A stretch of DNA of 5,132 nucleotides. Source: Solirubrobacterales bacterium (GTDB lineage: Bacteria > Actinomycetota > Thermoleophilia > Solirubrobacterales > Solirubrobacteraceae). This document shows, piece by piece, positions 1 through 5,095 of the stretch. The DNA lies in the NCBI GenBank assembly GCA_016215085.1, contig JACRMD010000135.1:1-5132 (forward strand), given 5' to 3'. The notes under the pieces were generated by a model. The model ran no database searches. It was not told the DNA's origin and saw only the letters and a program-made list of their open reading frames with translations. The position numbers and the translations under genes are program-made. Numbering within the stretch: position 1 is the stretch's first letter; every line of letters starts with the position of its first letter.

Positions 1-711
1 GCCGAAGACCTGCGGCGACGCGGGCGGCAGGTCGGCGTACCAGTCGTAGAACGTGGCCATCGCGCCGCCGATCAGGTTGATGAACCTGCTCCCGGCCGAG
101 AACGAGACCGGCGACATGGCCGGGATCGGCGTGAACCCGGCGACGCGGTCGGGCCCGTGCTCGCGGATCGCGTGGACGGTCGCGGCGGCGATGAGCGCGC
201 TGGCCTCCTCCCACGTCGTGCGCACGAAACCGCCGCGGCCGCGCTCGCCGCGGTAGCCGCCGTCGGCCGCCACCTGGGCGAAGGCCGCCACCGGGTCGGG
301 CGCCTCGGCCAGCGCGCGGCGCCAGCGCTCCAGCAGGCTGCCGCGGACGTAGGGGTGCTTGAGCCGCGCGGGCGAGTACGTGTACCAGGAGAACGACGCG
401 CCGCGGGGGCAGCCGCGCGGCTCGTGGTCGGGGCGGTCGGGGTCCGTGCGCGGGTAGTCGACGGCCTGCGACTCCCACGTGATGAGCCCGTCCTTGACGT
501 AGACGTTCCACGAGCACGAGCCGGTGCAGTTGACCCCGTGGGTGGAGCGGACGACCTTGTCGTGGCGCCAGCGGTCGCGGTAGGCCGACTCCCAGCCGCG
601 GCCCCGGCCGATGAGCATGCTCCAGCCCTCGGCACTGGCCTTCCCGCGGCGGAAGAACTCGTGCGCGGCGAGGACGGCCGCGTCCGGTCCGCTGCGTGTG
701 CCATGTGCCAC
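1..711 (-). CDS. narG: Respiratory nitrate reductase alpha subunit NarG, N-terminal 237 residues (3' end beyond window)
   Basis: This is the catalytic molybdenum subunit of the membrane-bound nitrate reductase NarGHI, which reduces nitrate to nitrite with quinol electrons at the inner face of the membrane. The frame reads from GTG at 711 to the window edge without a stop. Residues 40-60 (GWESAYRDRWRHDKVVRST and the following HG) match the NarG signature. The His/Cys ligands of the FS0 [4Fe-4S] cluster are visible as H58, C62, C66 (HGVNCTGSC) and C101 (EPRGCPRGAS). Residues 157-166 (RGRGGFVRTT) and 187-203 (GPDRVAGFTPIPAMSPV) are also typical. D227 in YADLPPASPQ corresponds to the Mo-ligand Asp222 of E. 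coli NarG. No twin-arginine signal with a hydrophobic stretch precedes residue 40, which argues for a cytoplasm-facing NarG rather than an exported NarG/NxrA. AGGAGG at 722-717 lies 5 nt before the GTG and fixes the start. narHJI would be expected beyond the left edge but cannot be seen. Confidence 0.95.
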   Translation of the reverse strand, partial: MAHGTRSGPDAAVLAAHEFFRRGKASAEGWSMLIGRGRGWESAYRDRWRHDKVVRSTHGVNCTGSCSWNVYVKDGLITWESQAVDYPRTDPDRPDHEPRGCPRGASFSWYTYSPARLKHPYVRGSLLERWRRALAEAPDPVAAFAQVAADGGYRGERGRGGFVRTTWEEASALIAAATVHAIREHGPDRVAGFTPIPAMSPVSFSAGSRFINLIGGAMATFYDWYADLPPASPQVFG

Positions 712-785
712 CCGCTCCTCCTCGCCGCCACCGGTCGGTGCGCAGCAACCTACCCCCGGATGCCCGGTGCGGCAACCGGCCTCGT
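712..785 (-). promoter_or_regulatory. narG upstream region: candidate promoter and strong ribosome binding site
   Basis: This 74-bp gap lies between the stop of the upstream ATPase gene and the narG GTG. On the minus strand TTGCCG (775-770) and TAGGTT (752-747) are separated by exactly 17 bp, a plausible -35/-10 pair that would start transcription near 740 and give a leader of about 30 nt. The leader ends in GAGGAGGAG (723-715), with AGGAGG 5 nt from the start codon. A small inverted repeat, CACCG/CGGTG with a 2-nt gap, sits at 728-739 just after the predicted start of transcription. The ribosome binding site is clear. The hexamers match consensus only partly, so readthrough from the ATPase operon is an alternative source of narG mRNA. 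Confidence 0.45.
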
Positions 786-1790
786 CTAGAGACCGTGCAG
801 CACGCCCACGGTGATGCGGCCGCCGCGGTCCTCGCCGACGACCTTGCGCGCCGCGCGGTGCAGCAGCTCGAGCGTGCGACGCAGGTCGCGCGTCTCGGCG
901 TAGCGGCCGGCGACGTAGGCCAGCGCCTCGGGCTCGATGACGTCGCCGGCGCGCAGCCGCAGGCCGGCGCGCGCCGCGTAGTGCTCGATGAGCAGCGCCA
1001 TGCCGTGCGGCTGGATCCGGGGCACGTGGATCTGCGCCACGACCGCCCGCGGCAGGAGGCCCGCATAGCGGGTGTTGACCGCGACCAGCGCGCTGCTGGG
1101 GAACTCCCGCGCGAGGTAGCCGAGGACCTGGTCGACGAAGCGGCGCGGGCGCTCGCGCTCGGCGTCGTTGATCGGGTCCGGCGGCATGAACACGTCGGTG
1201 TCCTCCACGACGAGCAGCAGCCGGCGGCCCAGGTCCTCGGTCACCGCGACGAGCTCGGCGACCGCCTGGCCGACGCGGACGGGGTCGCGCTCCTCGGTCA
1301 CCTCGCGCGCGGTCGTGGCGACCTGCGCGCGGAACTCGGGCGTGAGCGGGACGGCGACCTGCGCGCTGCCGCCGCCCGACCGCTGGTGGCGGCCCGCCGC
1401 GAGGCCCTCGCGCGCCGGGCGCAGGCGGCGGCCGCCCGGGCCGGCGAGCGGCATCTCCTCCAGCGCCCGCAGGGTCTCGCGCCCGAGGTGCAGCGCGAAG
1501 CCCTCGCGCGTGAGCACGTCGTCGGTCGTGACGCCCTGCACGCGCACGGGGAACCGGGTCGGCTCGAGGCTCGCCGCCACCGCGGCGATGAGGCTCGACT
1601 TGCCCGCGCCGCTGTCGCCGATCACCGCGCAGCAGCCCGAGCGGCGCTCGGCCCGCTCGCGCAGCTCGGCCTCCGGCGCCTCGTCGGCGAGCCGCGCGAA
1701 ATCCAGGTGGAAGTCGGCGAGGTCGCGGTAGGCCACCGGCGGGTCGAACACGCCGGCGGCGAGGCGCTCCATGAGGACGCGGTCAGCCAC
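786..1790 (-). CDS. AAA-type P-loop ATPase, second gene of an overlapping ATPase pair
   Basis: This 334-residue ATPase has no recognised specific function. It starts at GTG 1790, preceded by GGGAGG (1804-1799) at 8 nt. The Walker A loop is GDSGAGKSS at residues 58-66. A Walker B-like strand, LLLVVEDTD, is at 191-199 and is closest to the hhhhDDxD style of ORC/Cdc6- or KAP-like ATPases. A sensor-1-like asparagine sits in LVAVNTRY (235-242). The C-terminal segment 283-316 (IEPEALAYVAGRY, then TRDLRRTLELLHRAARK) looks like an AAA+ lid helix bundle with a sensor-2 arginine. An Arg/Gly-rich stretch at about 117-142 (GPGGRRLRPAREG, RSGGGS) interrupts the core between Walker A and B. No transmembrane segment or signal peptide is seen. 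It overlaps the upstream wHTH-ATPase gene by 8 nt, so translation is probably coupled and the products may act together. Family membership is inferred from motifs only. Confidence 0.82.
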   Translation of the reverse strand: MADRVLMERLAAGVFDPPVAYRDLADFHLDFARLADEAPEAELRERAERRSGCCAVIGDSGAGKSSLIAAVAASLEPTRFPVRVQGVTTDDVLTREGFALHLGRETLRALEEMPLAGPGGRRLRPAREGLAAGRHQRSGGGSAQVAVPLTPEFRAQVATTAREVTEERDPVRVGQAVAELVAVTEDLGRRLLLVVEDTDVFMPPDPINDAERERPRRFVDQVLGYLAREFPSSALVAVNTRYAGLLPRAVVAQIHVPRIQPHGMALLIEHYAARAGLRLRAGDVIEPEALAYVAGRYAETRDLRRTLELLHRAARKVVGEDRGGRITVGVLHGL

Positions 1791-2763
1791 GCCCCCATCC
1801 TCCCGGCCCGGTCGGCGCGAACACGCGGCGGGGCCGGCCCTTGCCGGTCGGCTCCGTCCAGCTGGCGACCAGCCCCTGCTCCTCGAGCGCCTCCAGGCTG
1901 CGCTGCAGCGTCGTGCGCGCCCAGCCGAGGCGCTCGAGCAGCTCGGGGTCCGAGGCGCTGGCCGGCGCGACCGCGTCGAGCTCGGCGAGCAGGCGGGCGC
2001 CGCGATCGTCGAGCGCCTCGCGCCGCTCGCGCCAGCTCCGGCGCTCGGCCAGGGCGGCCTCGGGGTCGCGCTCGGCCTCCTGCGCGGCGCGCACGAGCTG
2101 GCGCGGGACCGTCCCGACCTCCGCGACCAGCGGCGCGACCCAGTCCGCCGGGCCGTCGAGGCGCCGCTCGAGCAGCTCGCGCGCCTGCGCGGCCGAGTAG
2201 GCGAGCTCGACGACCTCCTCCCAGAACGCGTCGGCCGGCGGGCGCAGCAGGCGCGGGCGATCGTGCGTGACGCCGGTCAGGACCCAGGTGTGGGGCGTCT
2301 CCCACAGGCGGTCGCGCAGGACGCCGAACAGCGGGTGGGCGACCGCGCCGGGATCGGCGTTGTCGACCAGGAACCGGCAGGCCGGCAGGTCGGCGAGCTG
2401 GCGCAGCCCCAAGCGCACGTCGCGCTGCTCCTCGTCCTCCCCGGGCCGCAGCACCGGCGGCGACCACGCGGGGGCCGCGTCGAGCGCCTCCGCGGCGGTG
2501 GCGGCGAGCACCTGCAGCGCGGCGCCCGCGCCCGCGACGCCCGCCAGGTCGGCGAAGACGACCGGGGCGCCCTCCCCCGCCTGGCGCAGCTCGCGCTGGA
2601 GCTGGCGCAGGACCGAGGTCTTCCCGGCGCCGCGCGGCCCGAGGACGAGGACGTTGCGGCCCGCCGCCGCCGCGGCGCGCAGGCGCTCGTAGCCCTCCGG
2701 CCGGACGAAGAGCCGGGCGTCCCGATCGAGATCGCGGAGGGGCGCGAGTCGCAGCGCGCTCAT
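1783..2763 (-). CDS. P-loop ATPase with C-terminal winged-helix-like domain, first gene of the ATPase pair
   Basis: This 326-residue protein is an ATP-binding core joined to a probable DNA-binding module. Walker A is GPRGAGKTS at residues 42-50. The Walker B-like strand is FLVDNAD at 131-137, where the usual catalytic Glu/Asp after the first Asp is Asn135. WVLTGVTHD (160-168) is in the sensor-1 position. A lid segment with EVGTVPRQLVRAAQEA (215-230) resembles the GxPRxL helix of ORC/Cdc6 and STAND ATPases. A charged linker (231-257) leads to a winged-helix-like unit at about 258-316: helices ending in LLERLGWARTTLQRSLEALEE, then EQGLVASW and a basic hairpin TGKGRPRRVF. I chose ATG 2763 because the ORC-like start (LRDLDRDARLFVRPEGYERL) begins there, and the upstream in-frame GTG at 2793 would translate through a palindromic repeat. 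No Shine-Dalgarno precedes it; a -10-like TAGCTT 7 nt upstream suggests a leaderless mRNA. It is likely a regulator or DNA-loading ATPase. Confidence 0.83.
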   Translation of the reverse strand: MSALRLAPLRDLDRDARLFVRPEGYERLRAAAAAGRNVLVLGPRGAGKTSVLRQLQRELRQAGEGAPVVFADLAGVAGAGAALQVLAATAAEALDAAPAWSPPVLRPGEDEEQRDVRLGLRQLADLPACRFLVDNADPGAVAHPLFGVLRDRLWETPHTWVLTGVTHDRPRLLRPPADAFWEEVVELAYSAAQARELLERRLDGPADWVAPLVAEVGTVPRQLVRAAQEAERDPEAALAERRSWRERREALDDRGARLLAELDAVAPASASDPELLERLGWARTTLQRSLEALEEQGLVASWTEPTGKGRPRRVFAPTGPGGWGRG

Positions 2764-2794
2764 TGGGCAGAAGCTACTGCACCTTCTGCCCACC
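2764..2794. repeat. 31-bp nested palindromic repeat, copy 1 (putative operator at the ATPase operon start)
   Basis: TGGGCAGAAG (2764-2773) and its exact reverse complement CTTCTGCCCA (2783-2792) flank a 9-nt centre, giving a perfect 10-bp inverted repeat. The left arm also forms an imperfect inner palindrome with CTACTGCA. The element matches copy 2 at 27 of 31 positions and ends directly at the ATG of the winged-helix ATPase gene, covering its -10-like hexamer. An operator is the simplest reading. No known regulator box that I can name matches it. Confidence 0.8.
2771..2776 (-). promoter_or_regulatory. Candidate -10 hexamer of the ATPase operon (leaderless start)
   Basis: On the minus strand TAGCTT (2776-2771) fits the TAnnnT pattern. 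It is followed by 7 nt and then the ATG at 2763, the spacing expected if transcription begins at the start codon itself. This agrees with the absence of a Shine-Dalgarno before that ATG. No convincing -35 box was found (the 17-bp position reads ACCCGG). The hexamer lies inside repeat copy 1, so a protein bound there would block polymerase. Confidence 0.35.
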
Positions 2795-2822
2795 CGGGTG
2801 AGGTGGGCGCGGCCTTGCAGCG

Positions 2823-2853
2823 TGGGCAGAAGCTTCTGCCGGTTCTGCCCACC
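2823..2853. repeat. 31-bp nested palindromic repeat, copy 2 (putative operator upstream of the glycosyltransferase)
   Basis: This copy contains the perfect 16-bp palindrome GGCAGAAGCTTCTGCC (2825-2840), followed after 2 nt by a further direct half-site TTCTGCCCACC (2843-2853). The outer arms GTGGGCAGAA (2822-2831) and TTCTGCCCAC (2843-2852) are also exact reverse complements. Each copy therefore offers three half-sites of the type TTCTGCC. The copies start 59 bp apart. Copy 2 lies where the -35 region of the plus-strand gene would be. Confidence 0.82.
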
Positions 2854-2863
2854 GCCATGGGAC

Positions 2864-2869
2864 TACGCT
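2864..2869 (+). promoter_or_regulatory. Candidate -10 hexamer of the glycosyltransferase gene
   Basis: TACGCT fits TAnnnT and is 12 nt before the GTG at 2882, so the mRNA would have little or no 5' leader. This is consistent with there being no Shine-Dalgarno in front of that GTG. The -35 position, 15-17 bp upstream, falls inside repeat copy 2 and shows no TTGACA-like box, as in activator- or repressor-controlled promoters. The evidence is a short motif only. Confidence 0.3.
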
Positions 2870-2881
2870 GGCGGGCCTTCC

Positions 2882-3817
2882 GTGGCGGTCGAGGTCTCCT
2901 TCTGCGTCGTGAACACCAACCAGCGCGAGCTGCTGGTGCGCTGCCTGGACGCCGTCGCCGCCGAGCGCGAGGCGCTGCCGTTCGCGACCGAGGTGCTCGT
3001 GCTCGACAACGCCTCCACGGACGGGTCGGCCGGCGCGGCCCGGCGCCACCCGACCACCACCGAGGTCATCGCGCTCGACCAGCGCCGCGGCAAGGGCGAG
3101 AACGACAGCCACCTGCTGCAGCGCGCCCGCGGCCGGTACTGCCTGCTGCTCAACGAGGACTCCGAGCTGCGGCCGGGCGCGACGGCGGCGCTGCACGCCG
3201 CGCTGGAGGAGCGCGATCGGGCCGGCGCGGCCGGCGCGAAGCTGCTGCGGCCCGACGGGCAGGACCAGGCGTCGGCGTGGCGCTTCCCCACGCCGCTGAC
3301 CGCGCTGGTCGGCGCGCTGTTCCTGCACCGGCGCTTCACCGTCCAGAGCCGTGGGGCGCGCACGCGCGAGGTCGACTGGGCGCAGTCGGCGGCGCTGCTG
3401 GTCCGCCGCGCGGCCGCGCGCGACATCGGCTGGTTCGACCCGCAGTTCTTCGTCTACTCCGACGAGGTCGACTTCTGCAAGCGGTTGCGCGACGCGGGCT
3501 GGGCGATCCTGTGGGTGCCGTCCGCGGAGGCGATCCACCACGAGCAGCTCTCCACCGGCGCGGTGCCCGAGCGGCGCATCGTCGAGCTCTCGCGCAACCG
3601 CGACCGCTACATGCGCAAGCACCACACCGCGGGGGCGGCGCTCGCCGTGCGCGTCCTGACGGCGTGGACGTACGCGCTGCGCGCGCTGGCCGCCGTCGTG
3701 CTGCCGGGCCACGACCCGCACCGCTACTGGCGCCACGTGACCGCGACGCTGCGCCCCGGCCGCGGCGAAGGGCTGCGCGAGGCGGCGGGCGAGTTCAACC
3801 GCGGGCCGCGCCTGTAG
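2882..3817 (+). CDS. Family 2 glycosyltransferase (GT-A fold, rhamnosyltransferase/WbbL-like)
   Basis: This 311-residue GT2 enzyme would transfer a sugar from a nucleotide-sugar donor, probably for cell-surface polysaccharide; donor and acceptor are unknown. The nucleotide-binding strand reads VLVLDNASTDGS (residues 38-49). The metal-binding DxD-like motif is LLLNEDSELRPGA (88-100), with Glu92 in place of the usual Pro of NPD. The acceptor-side motifs are WAQSAALLVRR (166-176) and FDPQFFVYSDEVDFCKRL (185-202), followed by AIHHEQLS (217-224) and the helix ELSRNRDRYMRKHH. The segment before the DxD reads RRGKGENDSHLLQRARG rather than the common GFAxGxNxG pattern. A mildly hydrophobic C-terminal stretch (VLTAWTYALRALAAVVL) may touch the membrane. 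GTG 2882 puts the first beta strand (VEVSFCVVNTN) at the N-terminus; earlier in-frame GTGs at 2798 and 2822 would translate the palindromic repeat and are unlikely. Divergent from the ATPase operon, convergent with the protease. Confidence 0.9.
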   Translation: MAVEVSFCVVNTNQRELLVRCLDAVAAEREALPFATEVLVLDNASTDGSAGAARRHPTTTEVIALDQRRGKGENDSHLLQRARGRYCLLLNEDSELRPGATAALHAALEERDRAGAAGAKLLRPDGQDQASAWRFPTPLTALVGALFLHRRFTVQSRGARTREVDWAQSAALLVRRAAARDIGWFDPQFFVYSDEVDFCKRLRDAGWAILWVPSAEAIHHEQLSTGAVPERRIVELSRNRDRYMRKHHTAGAALAVRVLTAWTYALRALAAVVLPGHDPHRYWRHVTATLRPGRGEGLREAAGEFNRGPRL

Positions 3818-3828
3818 CGCGGCCCGCG
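3800..3828. terminator. GC-rich hairpin spanning the glycosyltransferase stop codon, between convergent genes
   Basis: CGCGGGCCGCGC (3800-3811) and GCGCGGCCCGCG (3817-3828) are perfect 12-bp reverse complements around a 5-nt loop CTGTA. The TAG stop occupies 3815-3817, so the hairpin covers the end of the coding region. No T-run follows on either strand, so it is not a classic Rho-independent terminator. In high-GC actinobacteria such T-less hairpins between convergent genes are commonly predicted as terminators, and this one could serve both directions. Confidence 0.55.
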
Positions 3829-3841
3829 ATCGAGAGCGGTC

Positions 3842-4930
3842 CTACGTCGCGGCCTTCTGCAGGTTCACGCGGCCGAACCCGAACTGGGCGTCGCGGCCCG
3901 CGGCACCCTTGTCGTCGACCGACGCGTCGAGCTTCGAGCGCGCCTGCGCGGCGGTGAACGCCGGGTTCTTCCCGCGGATGACCGCCGCGACGCCGGAGAC
4001 GTGCGGGGTCGCCATCGACGTGCCCGACAGCGTCGTGTACGACGTGTCGGACGAGTTGTAGGACGACAGGACGTCGACGCCCGGCGCCGCGATCTCCACG
4101 TCGGCGTTGGCGTTGGAGAACGACGCGCGCTGGTCCTTGTTGTCGGTCGCCGCCACGGAGACCACCTCGGCGTAGGCCGCCGGGTAGTTCAGCGTCGCGT
4201 CGCCGTCGTTGCCGGCCGCCGCGATCAGCAGCACGTCCTTGCCCGCCGCGTACTGCACGGCGTTCTTCAGCGTGGTCGAGTCACCGCCGCCGAGGCTCAT
4301 CGAGATGACCTTGGCGCCCTTGTCGGCGAGCCAGGTGATGCAGTTGGCCACGTCGGAGGTCGAGCCCGAGCCGAGCGGGCCGCCGAGCGCCTTGCAGATG
4401 GCCAGCGGGCTGTTGAACGCCACGCCCGCCACGCCGACGCCGTTGTTGGCCTTGCCCGCGATCGTGCCGGCGACGTGCGTGCCGTGGCCGTTGTCGTCGC
4501 TGCAGGAGCCCTCCTGGATCGACCCGGCGAGGATGATCAGCCCCTGCGAGCGCGCGCAGTTGGCGACCTTGCCCGACAGGTCCTGGTGGGTGGCGCGGAT
4601 GCCGGTGTCGACGATGCCGACCTTCACGCCGCCGGTCGCCGGGAACGTGCCGAGGCCCGCCGCGTCCCAGCCCTCGGGCGCGTCGATGTCGGCGTCCGCG
4701 GTCCCGCCGGTCTGGCCGGTGTTGTTCAACCCGTACAACTCGGCGAAGCGCGGGTCGTTCGGGATCGCCGTGACGCGGAGCGTCCGGTCGACCTCGGCGT
4801 ACTGGACCAGGCCGCTGCGGTTCAGCGCGGCGACGAGCGCGGAGGCGTCGCCGGCCGGCCGGACGACCCGGGCGCCGAGGACCTGCACCCGGTCGGCGCG
4901 GCGGCGCGTGTCCTGAAGGCGCTCAAGCAC
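3842..4930 (-). CDS. S8 family (subtilisin-type) serine protease, 5'-truncated
   Basis: This is a subtilase with an intact catalytic domain. Counting from the first available start (GTG 4930), the catalytic Asp is D108 (VGIVDTGI), the His is H149 (NGHGTHVAGT), the oxyanion Asn is N241 (AAAGNDGD) and the Ser is S305 (SGTSMATPHVSG). Residues 26-53 resemble the end of an I9-type propeptide (DASALVAALNRSGLVQYAEVD), and NDPRFAELYGLNNTGQ (58-73) is the usual entry to the mature enzyme. Four cysteines (125, 143, 179, 197) could form disulfides, as in exported enzymes. The normal family member begins with a signal peptide and a longer propeptide; both are missing. Upstream of about 4855 this frame merely runs antisense to a Lon fragment, so residues 1 to about 24 are probably not native. 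GGAGGA abuts the GTG with no spacing, so it is not a credible ribosome site. Functional export is unlikely as it stands. Confidence 0.88.
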   Translation of the reverse strand: MLERLQDTRRRADRVQVLGARVVRPAGDASALVAALNRSGLVQYAEVDRTLRVTAIPNDPRFAELYGLNNTGQTGGTADADIDAPEGWDAAGLGTFPATGGVKVGIVDTGIRATHQDLSGKVANCARSQGLIILAGSIQEGSCSDDNGHGTHVAGTIAGKANNGVGVAGVAFNSPLAICKALGGPLGSGSTSDVANCITWLADKGAKVISMSLGGGDSTTLKNAVQYAAGKDVLLIAAAGNDGDATLNYPAAYAEVVSVAATDNKDQRASFSNANADVEIAAPGVDVLSSYNSSDTSYTTLSGTSMATPHVSGVAAVIRGKNPAFTAAQARSKLDASVDDKGAAGRDAQFGFGRVNLQKAAT

Positions 4931-5095
4931 TCCTCCGGCAACTACTCGCTGATCCTGCAGGGTCTCGTGCGGGTGCGCCTCGACGGCGTGACCCAGCAGG
5001 GCCCCTACCTCAAGGCGAAGATCCGCCGGCTCGAGGGCAAGAAGAAGCGCGGCGTGGTCAAGAGCCTGCGCCAGGGCCGGCCGTCGGCCGACTGA
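4862..5095 (+). pseudogene. lon: Fragment of Lon protease N-terminal (LAN/substrate-binding) domain
   Basis: The plus-strand frame ending at TGA 5093 reads DDPGAEDLHPVGAAARVLK, then KHSSGNYSLILQGLVRVRL, then PYLKAKIRRLE. This tracks the Lon N-terminal domain pattern (E. coli Lon: DEPGVNDLFTVGTVASILQMLK, then VKVLVEGLQRARI) over about 58 residues. The preceding 60-80 residues of Lon are absent, no start codon precedes the homologous part, and after IRRLE (from 5036) the sequence GKKKRGVVKSLRQGRPSAD followed by a stop does not resemble Lon. The AAA+ and protease domains of the roughly 800-residue enzyme are missing. The KHSSGNYSLILQGL wording reminds me of Lon proteins from myxobacteria-like lineages, but this is memory rather than a search. 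It is treated as a non-functional fragment or a chimeric contig end. Confidence 0.75.

Noticed and set aside
72..731. Minus-strand frame of about 219 residues and the plus-strand frame at 157-789
   Set aside because: Both overlap the NarG frame, which has unmistakable cofactor-binding motifs and a strong ribosome site at 711.
696..2270. Long open frame on the plus strand opposite the ATPase genes
   Set aside because: It has no domain-like sequence and repetitive Arg/Ala/Pro composition, and it is fully explained by the minus-strand genes with clear Walker motifs.
2764..2793. Upstream GTG start (2793) for the winged-helix ATPase
   Set aside because: The extra ten residues (MGRRCSSFCP) would be encoded by the palindromic repeat itself and have no ribosome site in front.
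2788..2808. Inverted repeat GCCCACC/GGTGGGC with a 7-nt loop between the two 31-bp elements
   Set aside because: It is short and shares its left arm with copy 1. It may be a chance by-product in GC-rich DNA, so it is not called separately.
2764..2853. CRISPR array or replication origin reading of the repeats
   Set aside because: There are only two copies with a 28-bp gap, each strongly palindromic, with no cas genes and no AT-rich unwinding region. An operator fits better.
2798..2881. Earlier GTG starts (2798, 2822) for the glycosyltransferase
   Set aside because: They would translate repeat copy 2 into a Cys/Arg-rich leader ahead of the first beta strand; GT2 proteins normally begin just before it.
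2774..3736. Minus-strand open frame opposite the glycosyltransferase
   Set aside because: It is antisense to a protein with complete GT2 motifs, and it would also start inside the ATPase region.
1771..3957. Very long open frame on the plus strand (about 728 codons)
   Set aside because: It is antisense to both ATPase genes and runs out of frame through the glycosyltransferase. Its translation is low-complexity Arg/Ala/Gly typical of shadow frames in high-GC DNA.
4001..4861. Upstream portion of the plus-strand frame that ends in the Lon fragment
   Set aside because: It is antisense to the well-conserved subtilase domain and valine/arginine-rich without motifs; only the last 60-80 codons resemble a real protein.
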